Source: Taeniopygia guttata (lineage: Eukaryota > Chordata > Aves > Passeriformes > Estrildidae). From it: a stretch of 64,000 bases of DNA. Under the pieces are notes generated by a model. The model ran no database searches. It saw nothing but the letters and a program-made list of their open reading frames with translations, and was not told the DNA's origin. The translations under genes were made by a program, and so were the position numbers. The stretch is taken from assembly GCF_048771995.1 (NCBI RefSeq), contig NC_133028.1, positions 70,667,001 through 70,731,000 on the forward strand. The letters run 5' to 3'. This document shows, piece by piece, positions 23,001 to 36,600 of this stretch (within the stretch, counting starts at the first letter, position 1; each line of letters begins with the position of its first letter).

Positions 23001-26000
23001 ATTGCCTTAATTTTGCTAAGCTTACTATGTCCATTGATGTCACTAATAATGTTGTTAGCTATACCTAGATATGGTACAGTGAAAGAGAGAAGTCACCTTT
23101 ACCTTTTTTCAGTCTTGGTGTTACCTTCTGGAGCAATTACTGTTGTCTATAGATGCAGGGATAATTCCTGGTGAAATTATTGCCCAGTAGTTTTCAGAGT
23201 TAGGGGCACCATGTATGCTTTTGATGTCAGATTGGGCCCTGATTTTTTGTTTTTGTGGAGTGTTGGAGAACGTGACTCTTGCTTTGGAAAACACTAAGTG
23301 ACCAAATAAAGGAACACTGCCTTCACAGACCTAAAATGTCCAATATATTGCCTTGGTGTGTAAGCCTGTGACTCATGCAGCCTTTGACATTGTGCAGAAG
23401 AATTACAATTCGAAGATGCCGAATCATATCAAATAATCTTTCATAATGTAAACGGATCAACGTATCAAACCCACGTGTAGCTTCTCTTCTTGTTTTTACA
23501 GTTTTTCTGAGTTTGGAGATCTTGAAACACATAGAACAGGGCAACTCAGTATACAAAAAGACTTTGGGAATGCTCCATGCCCCTGCCTTAGGCGCTTCTT
23601 TCCCCTCTTCCGAAATCAGCAGATTAGTCACAAACGAGGCACAAGCAAGGCTTCAAACCACAACCACGTTTACATAACACTGACAAGTCCTAGCATTCAC
23701 CGTTGAGTTTAAAAGTGCTGACGGTGCTGAGTCATTATGAATCCATAAATCCTTGTGTTGTTTCCAGAGGAAATAATTTTCCATGTCAGGTGGTCCAACA
23801 CGACCTCCCCACCAAAACGTAACCTTTGACTTAACTGCATCATTTCCGTCATATGTGGTGAAAGGGCAGATGTCTCAACTGTGTGAACCTTTTGCCAAGA
23901 GGGAAAATCAGGCAGTGGAACGAGACCCATGTTTTCACAGGTCTCTGTGAGCAGCTATATCATTTCACATCAGCGAATCCACAAAACGGAACAGTATTAA
24001 AAATCTCCCTCTTAACTTGTGCCTTTCTCGGCAGAGGCAACTTATTAACCTAGATGCAAACACCCACAGGAAACCAGGCATCATAAATTCCTTTCCTCAC
24101 AAAATAATTACTTTTTTTATGCACAACAGTGTCCCAGGAGTGTTGTATAAATGTTCTTAGTCATCATGCTCTGCCCCACACCCAGAAAATAATCGTGTTG
24201 CATGGGAGAGAACATCAGTGGATTCTTTAATCACCCACTCTGAGAGGCAGTGAGGATGCAATACATGTTGTAACTTGTGATGAACAGAGCAGCACTGCTG
24301 AAACTCTGTGTAGAGTTTTATATCTGACTCCTTCATCAGGAAACTAATTGACTGCTTCCATCAAAGGACTTGAGACCTCTTATTTGTTTATTTTTGTTTT
24401 CAGCAGATGAAGTTGCACACACATGTCTCAGCTAGACTGGTTTTTCGTCTGAAAAATTGCAGAATTATCACACTCATAGGCTGGTGGAGGAGTTACAATC
24501 AAAATAGGCATTTTCTTCTCTCATATGTCTCTTTAAAGCTGCTGCTTGGCACTGGAGGACACACTTAACTACTCAGCCCACATACCGATTATTTCTGCCT
24601 TGAACTGCACTGCTTCTCACTCAGTGCACTCAGTGTGAACCTTTTCCTTTCCCAAAGCCAGGCTGTGTGTATTTTATACATATTTATATACCTTTAAAAA
24701 GCCCCCAGTAACTACCTTTCAAACAAGTGAAGGCAGCAATGTGAATGCATTGTGTGTTGAGCTTCACTGTGGTGGCTGCTAAACAAAGGCTGGATGAGAG
24801 CATGCTGCCAGGTGCCTGACTTACCTGTGGGATGTGCTGGGACCCTGTCCTGCTCCTCATCTGGTGTCTTCCTGCATCCTTGCCCTTCAGTGAAAGCTGG
24901 TCATGCACTTTCTACCCGCTCCTAAACACACTGCAGCAAAAGGAAAAGCACAGAATCAGTAAGGTTGGAAAAGACCTCCAATATCATTGAGTCCAACTAT
25001 TAACTTAGCACTGCTGAATCCACCACTAAGCTGGGTCCCTAAACACCCATCTATGTGTTTTTTTAATGCTGCTCCATTCTTTGAACTCCCCCCTTCACTG
25101 ATTGACTGCACTGCCAGCAGCATCTCCCCTGAGAGGTGGGAATGTCAGAGCTATTTATTAGAGGTGTAATTTAGGAGCTATGTTTTTAGAAACATAGCGA
25201 TATAGATAGCAGTGACTGCTTTTTAAGAAAGGCTTTTCCTTGAAATGGGAGGGCAAAATCCAAGTTCTGGGGAAAGGTGCTGAGACCAAGGGAAAAAGTC
25301 TAGGACAGCTCCAAAGATCTGATCTTTCATCTGATCTAGGGTACTCCAAAACTGCTTATGGCAGGCTACCTGCAGTACTTAAAAACCAGAGGCCTGGTGA
25401 TCTTCTGATATGAATTAGAAATATTGCACAGAAGTCAATAAATGTCTGTCAAAATCCAGACAAAATTTGCAAAGCCATTTGCTGGCCAGTGAGAGGAACA
25501 TCCCCGTGCATGGCAGATGCATATGCAGCAGCCCTTGTTCATCCATGCAGAAACTTACTGAGGAGGATTGTTCTGTTCTGTGCTGCTCTGCAGCTTGGTC
25601 CAACACAGTGTGTGACTTCTGGCTTGAGTCATAACCCAGTGAAAGTGGGCTTTGTTTCCAGGGTGCAAACTCCCTCGTGGAAAATTCTTTTATTGTTTGA
25701 TGGAGAACAGCAACATCTCTGCAGAATTTTTACTCTGTTCCATAGAATCTTCATCAAAATTCTGTGAAGTGAGGTGTTGCAGATTTTTTCACAAGAAATT
25801 TGCATGGACTCTTGCTCAGCTCAGAAATCCTTTGAGAATCATATGCCCTTTTGTCCAACAGTGTGCATGTGATAAACCACAGATGCCACCAGCTCTCCTA
25901 AAAAGAGTTCAAAAGTCCTCCCAAATGGAACATGAACAGTAACATGCAGGCACAGGCTAATTTGCTACTAATATATGTTAGTGCTAAAGCTTCTGTCAAA

Positions 26001-29000
26001 CAATTAGCTACTCTCAAAGAGAAAGGCTGTATGAACATTATGAGCATTTCAAATTTGTAAATGCAACAACTTTGTGGAGTGTTGGAGAACTTAACTCTTA
26101 CTAGGAAAAGCACTAAATGACCAAATAAAGAAACAAGTCTTTCTTCATATTCCTTTGTTCTATGGTATTCTATGGCATACTACAGGGATTTTTGCTCTTG
26201 CCTGCAGTGCTAGGAAATTGTTAGTCAATAAAACGAAAAAAGATTCTGTTGGTATTTTAGAAAATCCCATTTGGGCTGTCTCAGAATTTAATAAAATACC
26301 TTAGATTTTGGATGTTTATTTTAGTAAACCAGAATTCTCACCTTGAATAAGGTGCATTTGCTTGTGTCTCTGTGGGGTGAGATATATCTGGCCACAGAAA
26401 TTCATTGACTTTCGTGCAGGGTGTTGCCCATGTAATCTGATTCTGGCTGTGTTCACTTCAAGTCAGTGAATGAAGATTTCTATTGATAATTTTCCTTTTT
26501 GATTATTACTACTTTGCAACATGGAAGTTGTAAGAGCCAGCCTGGTAAGAAGTGTCGCTGTCAAGACCAGAATCACTGAGTACTGCTACATTCAGAAACT
26601 GTGGTACATGTCAGCAAAGCTACAAGAAAGCACCAAAATTAAGGTTCTCAGTTTATGATTACAGATTAATTTTGTGGCTTTGTTTTTTCTTTCACTCTAG
26701 CCCTGCTGCCACAGCAGTGATATCATTGGCATTTGGACGCTACATCTTGGAGCCTTTCTTTATGCAGTGTGAAATACCAGAGCTTGCAGTTAAACTTATT
26801 ACAGCTGTTGGCATCAGTAAGTGTCCAATTTTAGGTTTCAGGGGAGGGTAAAGATTATATAAATTGAAGAAAACAAATAGCACACTGAGCAGGTTGTTGC
26901 TTGGTGTAAATAATTAATTACTGTGCATCGAATGCCAGGGGCACCTGTGTGTCATTTTGCCTGGGCGAGTGTGTTTGTGAACAAATGCAGGAGTGAAAAG
27001 AACAGCAGACTTTATCAGTGGCAGGGAAAATCTATTGTCAAGGCTGATTGTGTTGCCTCTTGAATTTATGGCCAAATCTTCATTATTTTTGTAGAAGCAA
27101 TTCCAGTCCCTAAGAGACGGCGAGGCAATGCCAGAGATATGGAAGAATGATTACCTTCTTTAAGTGCTTTGCTCTACCTTGGTTTTAGGAGGCAGCTGAA
27201 TGCCAAGTATGATGTCATGAAGAAATGTAATTCTCTTGTGTGCAGACAGGCAACATGAGGTCATCTTCCCCAGTCCCACTCTTTCCATCCTGGCAATAAT
27301 CCTTGTTGAGGCACTTGTGGTTCAGAAAGCAGGAGCTGAATTTTGGGAGCAGAACACACAGCCTGGTGCATGGTTGTTGCTGGCTCGTTGTCCTGCACTT
27401 GCTAACTTTGTAGATAGTGTAAAAGGGATCATTTAGGGTTACAGAAAGCCAACATTTGCAGTGGAAAGAGGGACACTTCCCTAAGAACAGAGGCTTTACA
27501 GTGTACCTGGGCTGGTGTGGAGGATGGATGCAATTGGAAGGCACAAAAGATGATGGGAATGGGAGCTTGTAACCTTAGAGGTTTGTTTCCAGGTCTGCCT
27601 GGTCACAGGTGAGAAGGCTCCTTGTGGGCACACATTGGAATTCAGCTGTGCTGGGAGGGATTGTGGAGTAGACCTGAGTAATTAGTAACAGATTGTTCCC
27701 TTCCATTTGCTCAGTGCACTTATCAGAAACAAAAAGACTGGAAAAAGGAATTAAGACATGCAAAATGATCAAAGGCCCACAGGAGACCCCTTCAGTTTTG
27801 CACAATAATAGGTTCAGATGACTTTTTCTTTCTTCGGGGCAAGGAGTTCAATTGACATTGAAATTTCCAGTCTCCAGGTTACTGTGGCTTTTTGTGGGAG
27901 CTCTCTTGGTAAGATTTCCTTTCTGCTGGGAGTGTTAAAAAAATCAGTATGTGACTGCATTCCTTTCTAACTTAATTATGCACAAACTATAGGTTTCATA
28001 GGAATAATTGAATTAGGGGTTTGAATTTTGAGGTCAATGACTTTTTCCAGCTACGTCTGTCTAAAACATTTCAGTGCAAGATAAGAGTGAAACAGATGTT
28101 CAGTAACATTAAGGTCACTGAGACAAAAGGAATATTAAATGAGGACTCCATCGAAGTGTTTTGTTAATTGTATGCAATTCAAGCACAATAGGTGAACAAT
28201 TTGAAATATGTTTGTATTACTTTTAATTTAAGTGAAAATCTGTGTGATAAGCCAGGGCTTGGCAAAGTAATTGAACAAATAAGTAGCATTGCAGGGGAGG
28301 TGGAGTTAGGCTGAGAAAATCACAGCCTAAAGGGAAAGGGGAGGTCAGGTGCTCCTGTACAAAGTGGGTCTGTGCAGCACAGTTAGGATGAACTGGCATT
28401 TCACTGAAAGTAGAGATTCTTGTGGAAAACTTGTAGTGGTGAATGGGATGATGCTGAGAAAAACAGTGATATGTCAGTTACGAATGTTTGGTATTGGGCA
28501 TGTAGGCAGAGTGATAGGTCAGATTAAGTTGGTGAGCTGAACAGACACTTTGGAGCCCTGAAGATCTTGTAATCCAATATAATGGTGCAAAAAGTAGTAT
28601 TTGTTTCCACTTCAAATTTTAAGTTAATCAGAGAGTGAAATGACATGCCTTTTTTTCTCATCCTGACCTGCTCCCTTTTCCTTCCTTGGCTGATGAGGGA
28701 GCATGGGTTGTGTATATGTCTTTATTGCACAGGGAAAGGCAGTGGGATGCACCACTGAACTCTGTCCTTGGCTGAGGGTTTTACCTTGTCAGTTCTCATT
28801 GTACTAGAAAGGAGAGGGAGAAATTTTGAAAAATCTTCAGGTGATCCCCTGATCCCAAACACAATTAGTGTTATTGAAACAATTTCTTACAGATGTTTGT
28901 ATAAACTGGCATTAAAATCTCCAGCATGGGAGTTTTTTAAACCCCTGCTAGTATTGTAGCCCAGTTTTTTCTATACTTGTCGCAATACAGCTTTTTCCTT

Positions 29001-30609
29001 TCCTTTTTTTTTTCTTTTTTCCTCCCTGTCTGTATCTCTATTGATGCATCTTAAGTCTATTATTAAAAGGTTGACTGAGATGGATGCAACCAGGATTGTG
29101 TTGGGGAGTGGCACATACTATTGCTTCTCTACCAGCTATCAAAAAATATTTTTTATAGAGGGACTGCAGCCATTCTTCTCCCCCCCATTTCCCCTCTGTG
29201 CCTCTTCAGTGAAAAAGGAATGATAGTGCAGAGGAGATGTAGATCAGATGAGAGTTAAAATGCAACTACTGGACATGGTGACATTTAAAAAATCCCTTGT
29301 TCTTGCTTTATTATTTATAGGAAAAACACATGCTGGGCACAAAATTCCCCTCAAAATCACCTATTCAGAGCAATCTTGAACAATCTGCAAAAACAAATTT
29401 TCTGTTCTACAATATGCTGCTTTCATTTTTAGTTGCCTTAATTATGGTTTTTCTCTTTTTGCCACGACCAACCAACCAAAACGCGAGAAGAAAATGCAAG
29501 CAGGAGATTAAGCGCTTCTAACCAGGACACAAAGCAAAAGGATGTTGTCAACCTTTGCTCTGATGCTGAAGGTAGTCTTTTTAGGAGAAAGAGTTTAAAA
29601 CTCATTTTTCTCTTGAAGTGAAAGATGATAGACTCCTCCATAGTTATTGTTTCTTGACATGAAGAAGCATCCTATCACCACGCCTGTTGTGAAAAACGCT
29701 GATCACTTGGTTTTTTAAATTTTAAAAGTTTAATAATAAAAAAAATTGTTATAAAAATAGTAATACAATTAGAGTAATAAAAATTTAGAGTTAGGACAAT
29801 TACAAGACAATAAAAAGCAAAGAATTACGGGTCGGATGCTCTCTGGCATCTAAGCCATGGCAAGCATGCCTTGTGAACAAAGGAATAACCTTAAAAGCAA
29901 GAGCCTGTTGCATATTCATACATCTCATACATGATGCATAAATTCCTTGCAAATTAAGAATTTCTCTGGTTTTTGTCAACTCCTTCCTCTTAATCCTGGT
30001 GGTACCATGAAGATGGAGAGAAGGTAGAAGAATGTTTGCTTTTTCTGATAATTTGTCCTGTCGCTGTTATCTCTGTGTGAAGAGTTTCTGAATTATCTTA
30101 TCCCTTGCTTGAGCTAGTAAAAAAATCCAGAGTTTCTATTTTAACATTATGTTGTAACCTAAAACTATATTTAACACACCACTTAAAATAATTAATACAG
30201 CATAACTTCCTAACATTACACATATAATATTCATTTTAATATTTGCAAAAAGCCAATCATAAAATCTGTGTTTTTCACATCTATCATTGCAAAAGAAGTC
30301 CCTATATTCATATATTGCTTTTTTTTTGATCTATTAATTTTTTCCTAATGGTAAACTTAAATATAATGGTAACAGGAAGGGATAAATTGCACTGTGCAAA
30401 GGTATCAAACTCTTCTATCAATATGTATCCTGAATAGGAGCTGAGCCTTTTCCAGGCTTTTCACATGGTCTCCATATCAGAAAGCAAATAAGCAGGTTTC
30501 AGCCATTAAAAACTGCGAGGCTGAAAACCACTTACCAACTCCCATGAGTTCTTGCACTAATTCCTATGTGTGTATTTTAGGCATTTTACACTGCAATAAT
30601 ATACAGTTT

Positions 30610-30652
<43 letters not shown>

Positions 30653-33600
30653 AGAAGTCTGCCAGCAAAGTCAGCCCAAACTTTGACTGTTAGAGGTAAA
30701 GTTATGCTCGAAAACTGAGGTGAGCTGTACAGGTCTATCAATGCTGGCTGGCAAATGCTCCAGCCCCAAGTTTTATTGGTGTCTAGGTGAGTCTATAACT
30801 AGATGCCTTTTTTCCCCTTATCATGGCAGATGTTGCAGATGCCACTCTCTACTGCTGACAGTCTTCAGAAGAGCAGTTTACATTAAATATCTCGTGGCTT
30901 GCAGGGATATGCTCTGATATGCTCTTGCAAATATGCTCTGATAGGTGCTTTTGTGCTTCCTGTGACTTTTAATTGGCTCATTAGGGTCTGAAAATTGGGG
31001 GTATTTTTTGAATGCCTTGACCCTAAAAGTCTGACGAGTTGTGGGAAGCAGTGTTCTTGGTCTCCTGCTGAAGTAACAGTACATACATTCTGAAAAGTAG
31101 GCCAGGATGTAATGCTTGCTGCTGCTTCTCCCATTAGATTTTGTTATCCATCTATAGCTGTGTCTGTGGGAAGGAAAGAGATTGTGAAAAACACGATTGG
31201 TGTTTCCATTGTGTTTGATTGTTCATGAGCCCCATTTTGTTCTCCCTCCACAATACTCTTGGTTAGGATTCATCTTGTTTTCAGTAACGTATTTAGTTTA
31301 TGTAATCTGTGCTCACCATACAGTGGAGAAAGAGGAAAGGGGAACTTCCTGAAGGTAAACTATCTCATCTGGGATAGGCATCTCACAGAGGTATTGTTAT
31401 TCATCCTCTGGAGCTAACTGTCTCTTCGCTGAGAATGCAGCCACACTCAATGCCTGACTTTTAGTTAGAAAAGTTAGACCTGAGTCCTTCTTTCACTTCC
31501 CCTTTCCTGGGAAACTGCTGCTCCTTCTGATATTTGCTGTGATCCCTTATCAAAGTGTCTGCAATCAGTTTCTCTAAATATCTCCAACAGGCCCTATTCT
31601 GAAGAGAGGTGTTGACTAATGGCCATAGCCCCAGAATATAATGTCCTTCCTGAGCCCTGGCACAGCTGTCATCATCTTTTCGTGCTTTTTAGCAGCTTTC
31701 TTCATGACTCCACTTCCCCATTGCCTTTCATTGCCCAGCTGCTAACACAGCCAGTACTATGGTACTGGTACACGGCACTGATGTAAGCCCCACATTTCTA
31801 GACAAGTGTCATGCACACAGAACCATTAACACTGAATATTTTATTATAAAATGCCATTACTATCATTATTAGTATATAATAAGCAATAATGCATTTATAT
31901 TATGTAACATTATACTGTATTATAAAGGAGACTGTAAACTCTTATAGCCTAATAAAATAAAATTTAAAACTATAAAACTGGTAACTGGTATTTATAAAAA
32001 TAGAAACTCTCAAATTTTCTAAGCACTTAACTCTCAGCTCTGCAACCTGAATTACTACTCTTGCAATCCTCCAACTCTGCACTTATGCAGGACTATCAAA
32101 GGACATTTGTATCAAGGGGCTTTTGACAAGGGCAATGATAGGTGTCTTGGTTTCAACCAGGTTAGAGTTAATTTCTTCTCAGTAGCTATTACAGGGCTGT
32201 GTTTTGGTTTTGGAATGAGAATGGTGTTGGTAACACACTGATGGTTTGGTTTTTTCTTTTGCTAAGTCCAGTTTACCCCTAGTCAAGGACATTTTCATCC
32301 TGCCTCCATGCTCTGCCAGTGAGGAAGTTCACAAAAGAAACTGGAAGGAAGCATAGCCAGGACAGGTGATCCAAACTGACCAAAGGGATGTTCCACACCA
32401 TAGGGCATCATGCCTGGTATATAAACTGGGAGGATTTAAATGAAAGGGCATCTGATTTGGGTTTGGGAATGGGGTTCTGGCTCTGTTCAGTGAGCGGTGA
32501 GCAATTGTACTGTGCAGCACTTGCTTTTTTTCCTTTTCGTTATCATAATTATTATTATTATAATTTACATTCGTGCTGTATTTTACTTTGTTTCAATTAT
32601 TAAACTGTTCTTATCTCAAGCCACAAGTTTTACTTTGATTCTCCTCCTCATTCCAGTGGTGGGAGGGGGGAGAAAGGGGGGAGTTGAGCAAGTAACTGCC
32701 AGGTTCAATTTCCATTTGGGCTTAATCTGTGACAATAGGATGATGGGAAGTGGCTTCATGTTGGAAAAGGGATGGTTCAGATTAGTTATGTGGAAGAAAT
32801 TTTTCTGATGTGGGTGGTAAGACACTGGCACAGGTTGTCCCGAGAAATTGTGGCTGACCCATTCCTGAAGTGTTTGAGGCCATACCACCCAGTAACACTC
32901 TCATATGTGTATCAGGAAGGTGAAACCAATGCATTAGAAAACCTGGAGGAGCTCTCCCCACTCATGTTACCTCCTGTGACCTGTGGAAGGCTGACAGACT
33001 GATTGCCACAGTCAACTTGAACTCTGAGTAAGCTGGGTATCAAATTCCAGATTCTCTTACACAAAAAACTCCTCCTTGACATGCTCTGGTCCATGCCTGG
33101 GCTTCATTTTCTACAGAAGAAAAGTATGATATCCTGAGTCTTCTAGGGAAATTAAAATAAGCTAGTGCTTGACTATGCCACTAGATTTCTCTAACTTTAA
33201 CAGTTTTGGTCAAATAAATATTTTAAATATGTTTTGCTTAAATGACGGTTGTCAGTCTTGCTGGTAATCAAGTCCCAGGGAAAGAAGGGGGAACTCAAAC
33301 AGCACTAATATTAGTCATCAACCTAAAGGGATCTTTCAAAATTTAAACGAGTCAAGATATGTCAGTGTAATATTGGAACAACAGAGTAATGAATCAGGGC
33401 CCTGGGATTTCCTGTTGCCTGTCAAAGATATTATACAAGGAAGTAAAAAAAACAAAACAAAAAAAAAAAAACAAAAAAAAGTGTTTCAGTCTCAAGTGAA
33501 AATTTGCAGAAGTACAAGCGATTTCTTTGTGACTTCAGAACACTTCAGCTCTGAAATATGGTGAGATATAGAACTGAGTAAAGATTTTGATCTTCAAGAT

Positions 33601-36600
33601 CTTTTTCTGGTGAAAAAATTGTGCTAGGTGGTGTTGTGAGTATATATTGACTTGTAAATTGCTCATTTGAGAGTGGAACTGTCTCTCTCACAAATAAAAA
33701 TTCTAGAAAAATACATTTCCCCCCACCCCTGAAATTTTTATTTTATTAAAAATGCATTGGGGTCTGAATTACTTGGAATTTTCTCAGTCTTCCATTAAAC
33801 TCAAACTACTTTCAGCTGAAATGAGAAGATTTTTAAAATATTTTTTAACCTTGCTTATGAAGAGAAACTGTATGAAAGACTTGAGATAAATCAGTGGTTT
33901 TTTTGCAGGAAGCCTGTGCCGTGCCAGATTTATAATGCTAGCTCCTACAAACTAGCAAATTGTGCTGTTGTGTGTCCTGAGATGTGTGATGTGGCTGATG
34001 ATTTACACAAACTGGTGCTCTTGAGAGAGCTTGAATTATGGGAGGATTGAGATGAGGAGCTACTTCATTAGCTCCATATGATAGCAAGAAAGAGAGGAAC
34101 ATGCTTGACTATCTTTACCTGGAGCAGCAGGGGAAAGAGATTTTTTTTATCTAGTAAAATGGCTCCCATTTTCATTCTTGAAGGAAATTTTTATTTTGTT
34201 TTTAATATCTAAACTCCATCTGTTTAAGTAAACTAGAATAAGTGGCACTAAAATGACAGGACTTGCCCTCCTCTGGTCAGTCAGCGCTGTAGGAAATGCT
34301 AGAAGGTGCTGGAGGAGATACAAGCAGTCCAGGCAGGATGTAAAAACCCTTCTCACTGATCTCTCCACATGCTAGTGAGCTGCAGACCTGGGCTTTGTTT
34401 TCAAGAAGTAAAAGGTCTCTGTTTCTTCACTGATTCCTAGCAAGGGTGGGCACAGAACCTGCACTCTGGCCCTCCTGCAACTCTGGTGATGCAGCAAAAA
34501 GCAGGGAGAACGTGGAAAAGAGGACCAGAGGTAAAGCAGTTACAACTTTATGTGTGGCCTAAATGAGGGTGAGAAAGTTCAATATAATTATTAATTGTTA
34601 TTGTTTTGTGAAAAATACAAATCTCTACTCAAAGCAGCGCTGTCAAAGAAATCTGGAGTGACAAGAGTTGGGCAAATAATTTCATTCATCTGAAGAAGCA
34701 TCCTGCCAGCCAGTTGTCTGCCAGCAGCTGACAATTCTGGGACAATGAAGCTTTTATTTGGTGAGAAGGATGTCAGGCAGAGATGGGACAGATGGATGGT
34801 CAGTGCAGTGGGTGAGGCATAGGGGCTCAGCTCAAGCCTTTGGTGTGGTACCTTGAAGGGTGATGGGAGAAGTGGGAGGACAAGAGCTGGAGAAGGTTAT
34901 CAGGGTGTATTTCCTTTAATGCATCAGGATCTGTTGTTATATTTGTGTGACCTCTCTGCTGGCAAAGAATTTTGTGACAATTATTTCTTTCTGACTTTTC
35001 TTTTTCCTCCTCACAGCGCTGGTGATGGTGCTGAATAGCACAAGTGTCAGCTGGAGCGCCCGCATTCAGATGTTCCTTACCTTTTGTAAGCTTGTAGCAA
35101 TTCTGATAATTATAGTCCCTGGAGTTATCCAGCTAATTAAAGGTATGAAATGAAATGTAAATGCTTTTAAAAAGCTTTTATCTTTACCCTCAACAGTCTT
35201 TCCCCATTTGCCTCCACCACATAATGCTTATAGCAGCAAAATCTCTTAATTAGTCTGTGCTTGCTTAACTGAGGCTCTGTACTGTCATGTCATTGATAAG
35301 AAGTGGAACTACACTGGGATGAACTGGTATTTCCTTCAGCATGCCAATGAGGCTATTCTAATCAGACTTGCTTTTCAAAGGAGCAAAGGGACTGCTCTTC
35401 TCTGTAATCTGTCTTTGGCCTGAACTTTGTGACAGGGAAGGATGGGATTTAGAGGCAGATGCACGTGCACCTCCCCAGAGCACATGCCTAGCCCAGGCAG
35501 GATGGCTGCTCTGACTGATGATTTACACAAACTGGTGCTCTTGAGAGAGCTTGAATTATGGGAGGATTGAGATGAGGAGCTACTTCATTAGCTCCATATG
35601 ATGGCAAGAAAGAGAGGAACATGCTTGACTATCTTTACCTGGAGCAGCAGGGGAAAGAGATTTTTTTTATCTAGTAAAATGGCTCCCATTTTCATTCTTT
35701 ACAGAAATTTTTATTTTGTTTTTAACATCTAAACTCCATCTGTTTAAGTAAACTAGAATAAGTGGCACTAAAATGACAGGACTTGCCCTCCTCTGGTCAG
35801 TCAGTGCTGTGCTAGTCCCTAGTCGTGGTACACGTGTGTGGTGCTAGAGGGGGCTCCCAATTCACTGCAAAATCACACAGTACTTTGGGTTTAAAGGGAC
35901 CTTAAAGATCATCTAGTTCAAACCCTCTGCCATGGGCAGAGATGTCTTCTACTAGGTCAGGTTTCTCAAAGATCCATCCAAAGCCTTGAACACTTTCAGA
36001 GCATCCTGGGCAGCTTCTCTGGACAATCTGTTCCCGTGCCTCATCACTGTCACTGGGAGGAATTTTCCTGACACGTAATCTACACATGCCCTCTGTCAGT
36101 TTATAGCCATTTCCCCTTGTCCTGTCACTACAGGCCCTTTTAAAGGCTCTCTTTTCACTGACAAATGCCCAGCTACCTGTAGAGACTTTCCCATTCCAGC
36201 CCTCTGAGCAGCTGGTGTGAGATGGGGACAAGCCCCAGGTCACCCTCCTTACAACAAGCACACAGAGCACACAGGGGCAGAGCAGGGAGCCCTCTTGAGT
36301 GTATTGATAGCAGATTTTATCTAACAAAAACTATCTCAGTTTTGGGCTATGTCCCAGGGGATGCTCTTCTCTGCTGTTTGCAAACCCTTCCAGCCAAGCA
36401 AGAGCACAGTGTCAGTCTGTGCAGTAAGCTCAGTTTCTCAGGGACAGGCGGCTTTCTGTGGTTAATACCAACTCTGAAATAAAAGTTTCCCTGTGTAGCA
36501 CTCTGCTGATTCACTATTTTTGTTTTCTTGTTTTTCACTTTCTTTCTGGCACTTGCAATGCCGTTTCCTGTTGCACATGACATGTGAAATGTGCAAAATT

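Larger units (their letters stand above)
22766..26700 (+). other. SLC7A11 intron 2 (3935 bp)
   Basis: Phase 2 intron. It holds the CpG-rich block with the ARE match, two copies of a 60-bp direct repeat 2.8 kb apart, and a CR1 end at 24949-25130. Confidence 0.9.
26817..35016 (+). other. SLC7A11 intron 3 (8200 bp)
   Basis: Phase 1 intron. Nothing is recognised in 26817-29687. Then two solo LTRs, a long T run, an interrupted CR1 copy, and the left copy of the 296-bp duplication. Confidence 0.9.

Noticed and set aside
33995..35810. The 296-bp direct repeats as LTRs of a provirus
   Set aside because: They lack TG...CA ends and LTR signals, and the interval holds a host exon, not viral sequence.
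35902..36327. 141-codon minus-strand open frame
   Set aside because: It lies over an antisense CR1 3' fragment; the frame is repeat-derived and has no family features.
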